Numbered from the stretch's first letter, positions 32,126-41,762 are shown. The stretch: DNA of 64,000 nt from Novosphingobium lindaniclasticum LE124 (GCF_000445125.1 NZ_ATHL01000055.1:56920-120919); one strand, 5' to 3'. The notes: generated by a model from the sequence alone, not told the origin. Translations and numbers: made by a program.

Positions 32126-32228
32126 CGTCGCCCCGGACTTGATCCGGGACCGCTGGCGGTTCTTTAGGCGCCTACTCGCGAGCAAGACGCGGCCAGGCCA
32201 GCGGTCCCGGGTCGAGCCCGGGACGACG
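32126..32228. repeat. inverted pair of CCCGG-type palindromic repeats between convergent genes
   Basis: Bases 32126-32156 and 32198-32228 are reverse complements at 27 of 31 positions, separated by 41 bases. Each arm is itself a small palindrome around CCGGG. The arms match a repeat type widely seen in alphaproteobacteria (CGTCxTCCCGG...). The paired arms could act as a two-way transcription end for MOSC and trpS. Confidence 0.75.
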
Positions 32229-32234
32229 GGGACT

Positions 32235-33251
32235 TCAGCGGACCAGACCGAGCGCCTGGTAAGCCTTCTCCAGCGTCGGCACTGCGAGCGCACGGGCCTT
32301 TTCGGAACCCTTGCGCAGGATGGCATCAAGCGCATCGCGGTCGCCGCGCAGTTCTACGAAGCGGGCGTTGATCGGCGCCAGCTTCTCGACCAGCAGTTCG
32401 CCCAGTGCGGGCTTGAACTTGCCGAAGCCTTCACCGCCGAAGTCGGAGAGCACCGCTTCCACCGTGGTTCCGGCCATCACCGCGTAGATTCCCACCAGGT
32501 TGCGCGCCTCGGCCCGGCCCTCGAGGCCTTCCTTGTCGGAAGGCAGCGGCTCGGGATCGGTCTTGGCCTTCTTGACCTTCTGCATGATCGTGTCGGCATC
32601 GTCGGTGAGGTTGATGCGGGCCATGTCCGAGGGATCGGACTTGCTCATCTTCGACGAACCGTCGCGCAGGCTCATGATGCGGGCGGCTTCGGGCGGGATT
32701 ATCGGCTCGGGCAGGGTGAATATCGGGGCCTCTTCAGAAGCGAAGTCGTTGTTGAACTTCTGCGCGATGTCGCGGGCGAGTTCGAGATGCTGCTTCTGGT
32801 CCTCGCCCACGGGGACGTGGGTGGCCTGGTAGAGCAGCACGTCGGCGGCCTGGAGCACCGGATAGGTGAACAGCGCCACGGAAGCGCCTTCGCGGTTCTT
32901 GCCGGCCTTGTCCTTCCACTGCGTCATGCGGTTCAGCCAGCCCATCCGCGCGGTGCCGTTGAGCAGCCATTGCAGTTCGGCATGCTGGGGAACCTGGGTC
33001 TGGTTGAACAGGATCGACCGGTCGGGATCGACGCCGCAGGCGACCAACGCCGCCACCATCTCGCGGGTGTTGGCCGAGAGGGTCGCGGGATCGTGCGGCA
33101 TCGAGATCGCGTGGAGGTCGGCGAGGAAATAGAGGCTGTCACCGCCCTGCGCGGCGACGTCGTCCTGCATTTTCACCCAATTGCGGATCGCACCGAGATA
33201 GTTGCCGAGATGCAGGTTGCCCGTAGGCTGGATGCCGGAGACGATACGCAT
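32235..33251 (-). CDS. trpS: tryptophanyl-tRNA synthetase
   Basis: 338 residues. A class I synthetase that charges tRNA-Trp. The HIGH-type motif is [11 protein letters not shown] near residue 10, and the KMSKS motif is exact in [11 protein letters not shown] near residue 200. [11 protein letters not shown] is the usual start, just before the first strand. Length is normal. The murJ gene lies upstream on the same strand after a 222-base gap in which I see no gene. Confidence 0.97.
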   Translation of the reverse strand: MRIVSGIQPTGNLHLGNYLGAIRNWVKMQDDVAAQGGDSLYFLADLHAISMPHDPATLSANTREMVAALVACGVDPDRSILFNQTQVPQHAELQWLLNGTARMGWLNRMTQWKDKAGKNREGASVALFTYPVLQAADVLLYQATHVPVGEDQKQHLELARDIAQKFNNDFASEEAPIFTLPEPIIPPEAARIMSLRDGSSKMSKSDPSDMARINLTDDADTIMQKVKKAKTDPEPLPSDKEGLEGRAEARNLVGIYAVMAGTTVEAVLSDFGGEGFGKFKPALGELLVEKLAPINARFVELRGDRDALDAILRKGSEKARALAVPTLEKAYQALGLVR

Positions 33252-33473
33252 GGATGCGTCCTTCGCGAGTTGTGGGTTGTCAGGAATGTCTTGGTGGCGC
33301 CCGGAAAGACGCGGATGCAGGTGCGGTCAGCGCGGCGAGCGCGCGGCGTTCCGCCATCGCTGCGCGCGCGCAGCATCCTGCCATCGCCAGGTGCGGCGAG
33401 GAAAGGCAGACTTCGGGAGCGAAAGGTCCTGCATGGGACCGGCTCATAGCACAAACGCGCATGGATGGAAGCC

Positions 33474-35045
33474 TCAGGACGCGGCGCGGCGGCGGCGCAG
33501 CAGGGCGAGGTCGGCGCGGGTGAAGGCCCCGGTCACGAGCGTCGCTGCGGCATAGACGGCGCCGCCGGCCGAGACGAGCGCGGCCAGGGCGAGCCCGCGC
33601 ACCAGCCAGGTGCCGTGTAGGTAGGGCGTCAGCAGGTCCTGCCCGAACCACAGGACCGCGCCCATCAGGACGGCGGCCAGCGCCAGGCGCGGGGCGCGGC
33701 GCTTGAGCCGGGCATCGGCCCGGAAATGGCCACGCTTTACGAGGGTCCAGTAGAGCATGGCGACGTTGACGGTCGAGGCGATAGCGGTCGCCAGCGGTGG
33801 GCCCATGTGCTGGAGCGGAACGATCAGCGCGAGGTTGCCGATGAGGTTCACTGCCATCGAGATCATCGCGTAGCGCACCGGCGTCCTGGTATCCTGCCGG
33901 GCGTAGAAGCCGGGGGTCAGGACCTTGACGAGGATGTAGCTGGGCAGGCCGATCGAGAAGGCGGCCAGCGCCTCGGCCGTGCGGGCGACGTCGTTCGCGT
34001 CGAACTTGCCGTAGCCGAACAGCGCGGCGGCGATCGGCTGTCCGCAGACGATCAGCGCCGCCGCGGCCGGCAGGGTCAGCAGCAGGGCGAGTTCCATGCC
34101 GCGGTTCTGCGTGTCCATCGCCGCCGCATGCTCTCCGCCGCCGAGCTGGCGCGAGATCGTCGGCAGCAGCACCGTGCCGAGCCCGATTCCGATCAGGCCG
34201 AGCGGAAGCTGGTTCAGGCGGTCTGCCATGTAGATGTAGGTCACCGAGCCATGCGCCAGCAGCGAGGCGGCGAGGGCGGTGGAGATCACGAGATTGATCT
34301 GGACCGCACCGGCGCCGGCGGCGGCGGGCAGGATGAGCTTCAGCAGCTGCTTCACGTCCGCGTTCCACACCGGCATTCGGAGACGCATCGACACGCCGTT
34401 GGCGCGGCAGGCCCATACGAGCCAGAGCAACTGGAGCGCGCCCGATACCGAAACGCCGATAGCCTGGTTGCGCGCGGTCACCAGAGCGTCGCTGGAATGG
34501 AAGCCGAGCAGGGCGACGATCAGCGTCAGGTTGAGCAGGATCGGCGCGGCGGCATTGACCCAGAACTTGTTCAGCGAATTCAGGATACCGCCCAGCAACG
34601 AGACGAGGCTGATGAGCGCGAGATAGGGAATGGTGATCCGGCTGAGCTGTACGGCGTAAGCGAACTGTTCGTGGCTGACGCCGTTGAACTTGCCGGAAAG
34701 CAGGAAAGTCACCGGCCAGGCGAAGACTTCCAGCACCACCGTCATGGCGATCAGAATCGGGAGGAGTACGGCCAGGGCCTGCTCCGCGAACGTTATGCCT
34801 GCCGGAAGTCCGGGGCCGTCCTTGTCGGCGACCTTCTGGTTGAACATCGGGATGAAGGCCGAGGCGAAGGCCCCTTCCGCGAAAAGCGCGCGGAACATGT
34901 TGGGCAGGCGAAAGGCGATCAGGAAGGCGTCCGAGGCGAAGCCCGCGCCCACGAAGCGCGCGAACAGGCTGTCGCGGAACAGGCCGAGCACCCGGCTGGC
35001 AAGAGTGAGGCCGCCGACGCTGGCGAGCGCCCTGGTGAGGTTCAT
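33474..35045 (-). CDS. murJ: lipid II flippase MurJ
   Basis: 523 residues from ATG 35045 (NLTRALASVGGLTLASRVLG); the open frame 22 codons upstream is not used. An inner-membrane MOP-superfamily flippase that moves lipid II to the periplasm. About 14 helices are seen. Family marks: SRVLGLFRDSLFARFVGAG, SDAFLIAFRLPNMFRALFAEGAFASAFIP, and LASLLAHGSVTYIYMADRLNQLPLGLIGIG-type sequence in the middle. It precedes trpS in the same direction, as in many relatives. Confidence 0.96.
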   Translation of the reverse strand: MNLTRALASVGGLTLASRVLGLFRDSLFARFVGAGFASDAFLIAFRLPNMFRALFAEGAFASAFIPMFNQKVADKDGPGLPAGITFAEQALAVLLPILIAMTVVLEVFAWPVTFLLSGKFNGVSHEQFAYAVQLSRITIPYLALISLVSLLGGILNSLNKFWVNAAAPILLNLTLIVALLGFHSSDALVTARNQAIGVSVSGALQLLWLVWACRANGVSMRLRMPVWNADVKQLLKLILPAAAGAGAVQINLVISTALAASLLAHGSVTYIYMADRLNQLPLGLIGIGLGTVLLPTISRQLGGGEHAAAMDTQNRGMELALLLTLPAAAALIVCGQPIAAALFGYGKFDANDVARTAEALAAFSIGLPSYILVKVLTPGFYARQDTRTPVRYAMISMAVNLIGNLALIVPLQHMGPPLATAIASTVNVAMLYWTLVKRGHFRADARLKRRAPRLALAAVLMGAVLWFGQDLLTPYLHGTWLVRGLALAALVSAGGAVYAAATLVTGAFTRADLALLRRRRAAS

Positions 35046-35185
35046 GCCCTGAAGTTCCCGATGATCCCCGTCACGCGCAACATGTCGAACGAAGGGGGCC
35101 AGATAGACCAACGGCCCACGTCTCCGGGTCGGAGGCGCGGGCCGATCTGTTCAGAACGTGCGCCATGCGCCGTTCAAGCCGAAGC

Positions 35186-35698
35186 TCAGGCGTGGCCGAC
35201 AGGCTCGCCCTGGGCCGCGTCAGCCTGCTGCTGCGCCTGGATCTGCTGGATGTAGAGGCCGTTGAAGTCGATCGGCTCCAGCATCAACGGGGCGAAGCCG
35301 GCGTCGCGCACGGCATCGGCAACGACGCGGCGAGCGAAGGGGAACAGGATGCGCGGGGCTTCGGCGTAGAGGAACGCGTGGGCCTGACCCTCTTCGAGGT
35401 TGCGCATGCCGACCAGAGCGGCATAGGCCAGCTCGACCGCGAAAGCGGTGCCTTGCGGGCCCTTCGAAGCGCACATGATCTTCAGTTCGACTTCGTGGAC
35501 TTCACCGTCGATCTGGCGAGCGCCGATATTGAACTGCACTTCGATCTGCGGCTCGTCCTGCCACGAGAAGCTCTGCGGCGCGTTGGGGTTCTCGACCGAG
35601 AGGTCCTTCACGTACTGCGAGATGATGCCGGCGGCCGGCGCGGTATCCTCGCCGTTGCCGAGGTTGAGGTCGGAGATGACGTTGCCTTCGTCGGCCAT
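35186..35698 (-). CDS. secB: protein-export chaperone SecB
   Basis: 170 residues from ATG 35698 (ADEGNVISDLNLG); the frame upstream is not used. A tetrameric cytosolic chaperone that keeps preproteins unfolded and hands them to SecA. Marks: QYVKDLSVENPNAPQSF, QIEVQFNIGARQ, GTAFAVELAYAALVGM and the SecA-contact stretch ILFPFARRVVADAVRDAGF. The C-terminal tail is Gln-rich (YIQQIQAQQQADAAQ). It is divergent from timA across 370 non-coding bases. Confidence 0.96.
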   Translation of the reverse strand: MADEGNVISDLNLGNGEDTAPAAGIISQYVKDLSVENPNAPQSFSWQDEPQIEVQFNIGARQIDGEVHEVELKIMCASKGPQGTAFAVELAYAALVGMRNLEEGQAHAFLYAEAPRILFPFARRVVADAVRDAGFAPLMLEPIDFNGLYIQQIQAQQQADAAQGEPVGHA

Positions 35699-36068
35699 GT
35701 GTTCGTTCCCGTTAAATCCGCTCTGCAAGAGCGTAAGGATTTGAAGTCTGGCCGCGCGCCTAAAGCATTTTGCAGGCGGGTGGAACACCCGAGCACGCTA
35801 AATTGTTCGCAAGCGAGCCAGGGGAAATGCCGCGCGGATCGATTCGCGGAGCGCGAGCGTAGACAATGGCCGCAATGGAACGGATCGAGGGGCAGGGCGT
35901 TGGTCGATTGCAGCTCTCGGAACGGCGGAAAAATCCCAGATACCGTTGCTCACGCGTTGTTCATTTGAAAACCGTACCTATCTGGGTCTATGATGGCGCC
36001 TTCGGGCGGATGGCGAAAGCGCTCCTCCCGTGCCCCGAAGCGTCCAACACAAGGATGGACAAAGGAAC
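35699..36068. other. divergent secB-timA intergenic region
   Basis: No gene is supported. Its right part holds a promoter-like pair for timA (35965-35994). Nothing else with clear structure is seen in the secB-proximal 260 bases. Confidence 0.5.
35965..35994 (+). promoter_or_regulatory. candidate sigma-70 promoter of timA
   Basis: TTGAAA, an 18-base spacer, then TATGAT. It would start transcription about 70 bases before the GTG of timA. Confidence 0.45.
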
Positions 36069-36767
36069 GTGACACCGGAAATCGTGATCCTGGCCATGAT
36101 CGCAGCCTTCCTCGGCCTGCGGCTCTATTCGGTACTCGGCCGCCGCGCCGAGCATGAGGAAGAGCCGATCCAGGGGCGCTTCGAAGGCCGCCAGGGCCAG
36201 CCCGGTGCGCCGCGCGTCCCCGCTCCCAAGACCGACGGCAAGGCCGAAGCCAAGGGAGACGAGCGCGGCCGAGTGGGCCAGCCCCAGCGTCTGCGCGAAA
36301 TGCCGCTCGCGCCGCCCTCGGTAGAGCGCGGCCTTGCCGAAATCTCCAGCGCGGACCGTCGTTTCGACGCTTATGCCTTCCTTGAAGGTGCGCGCAGTGC
36401 CTATCGCCTGATCCTCGAATCGTTCTGGAAGGGCGACAAGGACGAGCTTCGCGCCTTGTGCGACGGCGATGTCTACGACAGCTTCGCCGCTGCGATCGAC
36501 GCGCGTGCCGCTGCCGGCGAGACCATGGACAACCGCCTCATCCGCATCGAGGACGTGGCGATCGTCTCGGCCGGTGCCGAAAACGGCCTCGCCCGCATCA
36601 CCTTGCGCTTCCGCGCCGACATCGCCGCCGTGACGCGTGACGCCGAAGGCCATGTCATCGCCGGTTCGCTGGACGACGCGATCGAGGCGGTGGACGTCTG
36701 GACCTTCAGCCGTCAGCTCAATTCGTCCGGTCCCGACTGGCTGCTCGACGAAACGGACGCCGGTTGA
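36069..36767 (+). CDS. Tim44/TimA-family putative adaptor protein
   Basis: 232 residues from GTG 36069 (TPEIVILAMIAAFLGLRLYS), with AAAGGA just before it. One N-terminal membrane helix anchors it. Next comes a charged, low-complexity stretch of about 60 residues. The C-terminal Tim44-like domain (about residues 85-225) includes FDAYAFLEGARSAYRLILESFWKGD and DVWTFSRQLNSSGPDWLLDET. Alphaproteobacterial relatives of mitochondrial Tim44 are thought to act at the inner membrane; the exact role is unsettled. A terminator follows, so the downstream mltA probably depends partly on its own start. Confidence 0.88.
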   Translation: MTPEIVILAMIAAFLGLRLYSVLGRRAEHEEEPIQGRFEGRQGQPGAPRVPAPKTDGKAEAKGDERGRVGQPQRLREMPLAPPSVERGLAEISSADRRFDAYAFLEGARSAYRLILESFWKGDKDELRALCDGDVYDSFAAAIDARAAAGETMDNRLIRIEDVAIVSAGAENGLARITLRFRADIAAVTRDAEGHVIAGSLDDAIEAVDVWTFSRQLNSSGPDWLLDETDAG

Positions 36768-36815
36768 GAACCTCTCGCGATTGATTTCGCACGCACGATC
36801 CCACAAGGGTCGACA

Positions 36816-36848
36816 GGCCGGGCCGAAAGGTCCGGCCTTGTTGTTATC
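36816..36848 (+). terminator. intrinsic terminator after timA
   Basis: A 9-bp stem with one G-U pair (GGCCGGGCC / GGTCCGGCC) closed by a GAAA tetraloop, followed by TTGTTGTT. It lies about 50 bases past the timA stop, before mltA. Confidence 0.8.
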
Positions 36849-36894
36849 AGCGTCGTCATCAGGATTTCGGAGATCGATCTTGCGAGAAGGAAGC

Positions 36895-38172
36895 ATGTCG
36901 CGGCGCCGGGAGTCGCGTTTTCCCGTGCGCCGATTGGCCGCCTTCGTCCTGCCGGCTCTTCTTGCAGCCTGCGTGCAAGTCGTTCCCGCGCCGAAAGCGC
37001 CTTCGCGGCCGCCGGCCCGGCCAGCAGCGCAAAAGCCGCGGCCGGTGCCGCCGGTGCCCGTTCGCCCCGCGCCGGCCCGTCCGGCGCCCGCGCAGCCGGC
37101 GAGTGCGATAGCGGTGGGCGTGAAGGCCGGGCCTTCGGTCGCATCGCTGCCCCTTGGCGGCAGCGATGCCGCTGCCGCGCTCGCTTCGTTCCGCGAAAGC
37201 TGTCCTCGTGTCACGGTGAGAACCGACGCCAGCGGGTTGACGCGCCCGGCCGATTGGCGATCGGCTTGCGCGGCCGCAGCAGCCTGGGGCGGCAAATCCG
37301 CTGCGCAGTTCTTCCAGACCTACTTCGAAACCGTGCGCGTCGGAGACGGCAGAGGCTTCGCTACCGGCTATTACGAACCGGAGATCGCGGGCTCGCGCAA
37401 TCCGGCGCCCGGCTATGCGGTTCCGGTCTATTCCATGCCGGGAGATCTCGTGCGCGCCAAACCGGGCGATGCCTCGCCCACGCCTAGCGGCCGGATGCCG
37501 CTCGGGCGTTATGACGGACGCGGCAGCTTCGTGCCCTATCACGACCGCGCCGCCATCGAGCGAGGCGCGCTTTCCGGCCAGGGGCTGGAGATCGCCTGGG
37601 TCGCCGACCCTATCGAGTTCTTCTTTCTCCAGGTCCAGGGCTCCGGCCGCCTGCGCGCGCCGGACGGCAGCGTGATGCGCATCGGTTATGCCGGGCAGAA
37701 CGGCTTGCCTTACACCGGCATCGGCGGGCTGATGCGCGATCGCGGCCTCGTCGGCTCGGGGCCGGGGCAATATTCCGGATCGATGCAGGGTATCATCCAG
37801 TACATCCACGACAATCCGGTGGACGGCGCCGCACTCATGCGGGAGAACAAGTCCTGGGTGTTCTTCAAGGAACTTAGGGGCGACGGACCGCTCGGAGCCC
37901 TGAACGTGCCGGTGCGGGCACATGCTTCCGTCGCGGCGGATCCGCGCTTCGTGCCGCTCGGTGCTCCGGTCTGGCTTCGGCTGGACCGGCGCGAGGCGAC
38001 GGGCCTCTGGGTGGCGCAGGATACCGGCGGCGCCATCAAAGGCGCCAACCGATTCGACACCTTCTGGGGCGCGGGCGAGCAAGCGCGGCTGACGGCGGGC
38101 GGCATGAGCGGCCGGGGCGAGGCGCTCATCCTCGTACCCAAGGGCACACTCGCGCGTCTGGGCGTGCGGTAA
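36895..38172 (+). CDS. mltA: membrane-bound lytic murein transglycosylase A
   Basis: 425 residues from ATG 36895, with AAGGA five bases before. It cleaves peptidoglycan with anhydro-muramic ends. A signal peptide with lipobox LLAACV marks a lipoprotein. A Pro/Ala-rich linker of about 70 residues follows (APKAPSRPPARPAAQKPRP and more). The MltA barrel has TGYYEPEIAGSR, GAPVWLRLDRREATGLWVAQDTGGAIKGANRFDTFWG, and the catalytic Asp region AQDTGGAIKG. Seven bases separate it from the Smr gene. Confidence 0.95.
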   Translation: MSRRRESRFPVRRLAAFVLPALLAACVQVVPAPKAPSRPPARPAAQKPRPVPPVPVRPAPARPAPAQPASAIAVGVKAGPSVASLPLGGSDAAAALASFRESCPRVTVRTDASGLTRPADWRSACAAAAAWGGKSAAQFFQTYFETVRVGDGRGFATGYYEPEIAGSRNPAPGYAVPVYSMPGDLVRAKPGDASPTPSGRMPLGRYDGRGSFVPYHDRAAIERGALSGQGLEIAWVADPIEFFFLQVQGSGRLRAPDGSVMRIGYAGQNGLPYTGIGGLMRDRGLVGSGPGQYSGSMQGIIQYIHDNPVDGAALMRENKSWVFFKELRGDGPLGALNVPVRAHASVAADPRFVPLGAPVWLRLDRREATGLWVAQDTGGAIKGANRFDTFWGAGEQARLTAGGMSGRGEALILVPKGTLARLGVR

Positions 38173-38179
38173 GGCGGCG

Positions 38180-38767
38180 ATGCGGCGTCCGGGGCGAAAA
38201 CTGAGCGCGGAGGAAGCGGAAGTATGGGCGCAAGTCGCCCGGACGGTGACGCCGCTCGAAAGACGCAGACCCGTCCCCGCCGCCGCGCCTGCGGCGATGG
38301 TGCCGGTCCCGGCAAAGACCGTTATGCTTCCTTCTGCGCCGCCGCCGAAAAAGATAAAGGGGCGCGTGCCACCCCCGCTCCCGCCTAAACCGGCGGCCGC
38401 GCGGCCGAAGGTCGATGCGCCGCTTCATCTCGACGGATCCTGGGAAAAGCGCATCTCGAAAGGGACGCTGGTTCCGGATTTCAGCCTGGATCTCCACGGG
38501 TCGAACCTCGACCAGGCCTACGTCCGGCTGATGCACGGCCTGACCCAGGCCAAGGCGATGGGCGCGCGCGTGGTCCTGATCGTAACGGGCAAGCCGAGGC
38601 CGGTGGATGCCATGGATCGCGGAACTGCGCGCGGGGCGATCCGTGCCAAGATCACCGATTGGCTGGCGGCTAGCGACCATGCGCTCGATATCGTGGCCAT
38701 CCGCGGCGCGCACCGCCGCCACGGTGGGCAGGGCGCGATCTATGTCGTGCTCAAAAAGCGAAGGTAG
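38180..38767 (+). CDS. Smr/MutS2-domain protein
   Basis: 195 residues. The first half is Pro-rich and basic (VPPPLPPKPAAARPK). The C-terminal Smr domain has the DLHG motif in FSLDLHGSNLDQAYVRLMHGL, the strand VVLIVTGK, RGTARGAIRAKITDWLA, and the end HRRHGGQGAIYVVLKKRR. Free-standing Smr domains nick DNA or cleave RNA at stalled ribosomes; which applies here is not known. It lies seven bases after mltA and nine before an acetyltransferase gene. Confidence 0.9.
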   Translation: MRRPGRKLSAEEAEVWAQVARTVTPLERRRPVPAAAPAAMVPVPAKTVMLPSAPPPKKIKGRVPPPLPPKPAAARPKVDAPLHLDGSWEKRISKGTLVPDFSLDLHGSNLDQAYVRLMHGLTQAKAMGARVVLIVTGKPRPVDAMDRGTARGAIRAKITDWLAASDHALDIVAIRGAHRRHGGQGAIYVVLKKRR

Positions 38768-38775
38768 CAGAAGGC

Positions 38776-39336
38776 ATGGCGCGTTCGGAAAAGCAGAAGA
38801 TGCTCGCGGGCGAGCCTTACCACGCCAGCGATCCCGAGATTCAGGCCGATCAGCAGGCAGCAGCGGAGTGGATGCACCGCTTCAATCACATCGGGCCGAT
38901 TGCTGCCGCTGAGCGTGAAGCCCTGCTGCGCGAGCGGTTCGGGACGGTCGGCGTGGATTGCGTCATCCGCCCGCCGTTCCATTGCGACTACGGCTTCAAC
39001 ATCAGCCTGGGCAGCGGCGTGTTCCTGAACTTCAACTGCGTCGTGCTCGACGTGGTGGAAGTCTCGATCGGTGACGGCACCCAGATCGGACCCGGCGTGC
39101 AGATCCTGACAGCCGATCACCCGCGCGACCCTGCCGAGCGCGCGACCGGGCGCGAATGGGGACGCCCGATCCGGATCGGGTGCAACGTCTGGATCGGGGG
39201 CGGGGCGATCCTCCTGCCCGGCGTCACTGTCGGCGACCACGCGGTGATCGGTGCAGGCAGCGTGGTTACGCGGGACGTACGGGAAGGCGCCACGGTCGTC
39301 GGCAATCCGGCAAGAGCGCGCAGTCCACTGGACTGA
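38776..39336 (+). CDS. sugar O-acetyltransferase (maltose/galactoside acetyltransferase family)
   Basis: 186 residues. N-terminal Mac domain (EKQKMLAGEPYHASDPEI), then left-handed beta-helix hexapeptide repeats: FHCDYGFNISLGSGVFLNFNC, the catalytic His in LTADHPRDP, and IGCNVWIGGGAILLPGVTVGDHAVIGAGSVVTRDV split over repeated Ile/Val-Gly turns. It transfers acetyl from acetyl-CoA to a sugar hydroxyl, usually as a detoxifying side reaction. It is the last gene of the mltA-Smr run and converges on aroC with a 19-base gap. Confidence 0.92.
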   Translation: MARSEKQKMLAGEPYHASDPEIQADQQAAAEWMHRFNHIGPIAAAEREALLRERFGTVGVDCVIRPPFHCDYGFNISLGSGVFLNFNCVVLDVVEVSIGDGTQIGPGVQILTADHPRDPAERATGREWGRPIRIGCNVWIGGGAILLPGVTVGDHAVIGAGSVVTRDVREGATVVGNPARARSPLD

Positions 39337-39355
39337 GCCGCACCGCGAGATCAGG

Positions 39356-40423
39356 TCAGCCGCACTGGCCCCGGTGCAGCAGCTTGTGATCGGCCAGCAC
39401 CAGCGCCATCATGGCTTCTACCACCGGAACGCCGCGAATTCCGACGCAGGGGTCGTGGCGGCCCTTGGTGAAAAGTTCGGTCGCTTCGCCTTCCCGGTTG
39501 ATCGTGGGCTGCGGAGTCAGGATCGAACTGGTCGGCTTGAACGCCACGCGCACCACCACCGGCTGGCCGGTCGATATGCCGCCCGCGATGCCGCCCGCAT
39601 GGTTGGCACTGAATTCGGGACCATTGCTTCCGGGATGCATCGGGTCGGCGTTCTGCTCGCCGGTCAGGCGGGCGGCGGCGAAACCGTCGCCGATCTCCAC
39701 GCCCTTCACGGCGTTGATGCCCATCATCGCGGCGGCGAGGTCCGCGTCGAGCTTGCCGTAGAGCGGGGCGCCCCAGCCCGCCGGAACGCCGGACGCCACG
39801 CATTCCACCACCGCGCCGACCGAGGAACCGGCCAGACGCGCATCGTCGACGATCTTTTCCCAGCGCTTCGCCGCTTCGGCATCGGGGCAGAAGAACGGGT
39901 TTTTGCCGATCTCGGCGGGATCGAAGTTCGCTATGTCGATCGCGTCGCCGCCGATCTCCGAGACATAGGCAAGGATCGTCACGTCCGGGATCACCAGCCG
40001 CGCCACGCCGCCCGCCGCCACGCGGCTGGCGGTTTCCCGCGCCGAGCTGCGGCCGCCGCCGCGATAGTCGCGGAAGCCGTACTTGGCGTCATAGGCATAG
40101 TCTGCATGGCCGGGGCGATAGGCCTTGGCGACGTCCGAATAGTCCTTGGAGCGCTGGTCCACGTTCTCGATCAACAGGCTGATCGGCGTGCCGGTGGTTT
40201 TGCCTTCGAACACGCCCGAGAGGATGCGGACCTGGTCCGGCTCCTGCCGCTGGGTGGTGAACTTCGACTGGCCGGGGCGGCGCGCATCGAGGAAGGGCTG
40301 GATCGCGCTCTCGTCGATGGCGAGGCCCGGCGGGCACCCATCGACGATGGCGCCGATGGCCGGCCCATGGCTCTCGCCCCAGGTGGTGAATCGCAGAAGA
40401 CGGCCGAAAGTGTTCACGCTCAT
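39356..40423 (-). CDS. aroC: chorismate synthase
   Basis: 355 residues from ATG 40423 ([19 protein letters not shown]). It converts EPSP to chorismate using reduced FMN, the last common step to aromatic compounds. Signatures: [20 protein letters not shown], the [33 protein letters not shown] region, and [17 protein letters not shown]. The C-terminal [22 protein letters not shown] is complete. Length is normal. Confidence 0.97.
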   Translation of the reverse strand: MSVNTFGRLLRFTTWGESHGPAIGAIVDGCPPGLAIDESAIQPFLDARRPGQSKFTTQRQEPDQVRILSGVFEGKTTGTPISLLIENVDQRSKDYSDVAKAYRPGHADYAYDAKYGFRDYRGGGRSSARETASRVAAGGVARLVIPDVTILAYVSEIGGDAIDIANFDPAEIGKNPFFCPDAEAAKRWEKIVDDARLAGSSVGAVVECVASGVPAGWGAPLYGKLDADLAAAMMGINAVKGVEIGDGFAAARLTGEQNADPMHPGSNGPEFSANHAGGIAGGISTGQPVVVRVAFKPTSSILTPQPTINREGEATELFTKGRHDPCVGIRGVPVVEAMMALVLADHKLLHRGQCG

Positions 40424-40517
40424 GTGCTGCGCCTTGGCGCGCAATCATCGGATTGTCCAGCACCGGCACGGAGCCACATGCTTGCGGAACGGGGCGTGAA
40501 AGGCCAATAGCACGGCT

Positions 40518-40832
40518 ATGTTCCTGGTCGTTTTCCGCAATCGCAAGCGCGCCGACATCGACGCCGCCGCCTATTCCGCCGATGCAAAGGCTATGGATGC
40601 GCTCGCCCGCGCGCAGCCCGGCTTCCTCTCCTTCAAGAGCTACACCAGCGAGGATGGCGAAGTGATCGCGCTGTCGGAATGGCAGGACGAAGCCGCCGCC
40701 CTTGCATGGCGGCGCGTGGCCGCCCATGCCGAAGTGCAGGCCAAGGGGCGCGAGCACTACTACCAGAGCTATACCGCCTTCGCCTGCAACGAACCGCGCG
40801 TGCGTCATTTCGAGAGGGAAACCGAATCGTGA
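40518..40832 (+). CDS. ABM-domain (antibiotic biosynthesis monooxygenase-like) protein
   Basis: 104 residues with a dimeric ferredoxin-like fold: FLVVFRNRKRADID, MDALARAQPGFLSFKSYTSEDGEVIALSEW, then AALAWRRVAAHAEVQAKGREHYYQSY. Proteins of this size include cofactor-free oxygenases and small haem or quinol oxidising enzymes. The substrate is unknown. Its stop overlaps the GTG start of the ArsC-like gene (GTGA), so the two form a coupled pair that leads into pnuC. Confidence 0.85.
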   Translation: MFLVVFRNRKRADIDAAAYSADAKAMDALARAQPGFLSFKSYTSEDGEVIALSEWQDEAAALAWRRVAAHAEVQAKGREHYYQSYTAFACNEPRVRHFERETES

Positions 40833-41176
40833 GCCTTGAATTCTACGGCATTCCCAACTGCGACACCGTCAAGAAGGCCCGCAAGTGGCTGGAGGCGCGG
40901 GGCACTGACTACACTTTCCATGACTACAAGAAGGAAGGTGCCGACGCCGCCCGGCTGGAGAAGTGGGTGGCCGAAGCGGGCTGGGAGAAAGTGCTCAACC
41001 GCGCGGGCACGACGTTCAGGAAGCTGCCGGACGAGGACAAGGCCGATATCGATGCGGCCAAGGCGGTGGCGATCATGGCGGCCAACCCAAGCTGCATCAA
41101 GCGGCCGGTCGTCGAATATCCGGGCGGGCTGCTGGTCGGCTTCAAGGAGCCGGAATGGGAAGCGGTGCTCGGCTGA
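40829..41176 (+). CDS. ArsC/Spx-family reductase-like protein (YffB type)
   Basis: 115 residues from GTG 40829. The thioredoxin-like fold begins SLEFYGIPNCDTVKKARKWL with a single active Cys in NCDT, as in YffB. It continues TFHDYKKEGADAARLEKWV, and CIKRPVVEY holds the conserved RP. It lacks the anion-binding residues that would define a true arsenate reductase, so a glutathione-dependent thiol reductase is more likely. Ten bases separate it from pnuC. Confidence 0.88.
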   Translation: MSLEFYGIPNCDTVKKARKWLEARGTDYTFHDYKKEGADAARLEKWVAEAGWEKVLNRAGTTFRKLPDEDKADIDAAKAVAIMAANPSCIKRPVVEYPGGLLVGFKEPEWEAVLG

Positions 41177-41186
41177 TCGGGGATTC

Positions 41187-41762
41187 ATGAACACGGTCGA
41201 ATGGGCGGCGGCAGGTCTGGGCCTGGCCAATATCGCGCTGCTGGTGCGGCGTAGCGTGTGGAACTTTCCGTTCGGCATGGCCATGGTCGCGCTCTACTTC
41301 GTCGTGTTCCGGGAAGCGAAGCTCTATGGCGAGGCGGGGCTGCAAGTGTTCTTCTTCGCCGCGCAGATCTGGGGCTGGGCGCTGTGGGTCCGCGCGGGTG
41401 GCGGCGAGAGCCGGGTGCCGGTGCGGCGGCTGGGCCACTTCGCGCGGCTGCTCTGGCTGACCGGCACGGCGGCGCTGGCGCTCAATCTCGGCTGGGTCAT
41501 GCACCGCTTCACCGACGCCTCGCTGCCCTATGCGGATTCCGCCATAGCGGGCGCCAGCATCGCCGCGCAGATCCTGCTGGGTTTCCGCCGCATCGAGAAC
41601 TGGGTGCTGTGGATCGCGATCGATCTCGCCGCGATCGGGGTCTATCTCTATAAGGAACTCTGGCCGACCGCTGCACTCTATGTCTTGTTCCTGGTGATGT
41701 CGGTCGTTGGCCTGCGGGAATGGATCGCGGCGGAAAAGGCGGAAAAGGCGCAGGAGGCGTGA
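41187..41762 (+). CDS. pnuC: nicotinamide riboside transporter PnuC
   Basis: 191 residues from ATG 41187. An inner-membrane facilitator with about seven helices that brings in nicotinamide riboside. Marks are WNFPFGMAMVALYFVVFREAKLYGEAGLQVFFFAAQIWGW, given as the helix 2-3 region, and RRIENWVLWIAIDLAAIGVYLYK with the family Trp/Asn binding residues. Its TGA overlaps the GTG of the kinase gene, so uptake and phosphorylation are translated together. Confidence 0.94.
   Translation: MNTVEWAAAGLGLANIALLVRRSVWNFPFGMAMVALYFVVFREAKLYGEAGLQVFFFAAQIWGWALWVRAGGGESRVPVRRLGHFARLLWLTGTAALALNLGWVMHRFTDASLPYADSAIAGASIAAQILLGFRRIENWVLWIAIDLAAIGVYLYKELWPTAALYVLFLVMSVVGLREWIAAEKAEKAQEA

Noticed and set aside
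33252..33473. Small gene between trpS and murJ
   Set aside because: Frames there continue into the antisense of neighbours and lack starts with ribosome sites.
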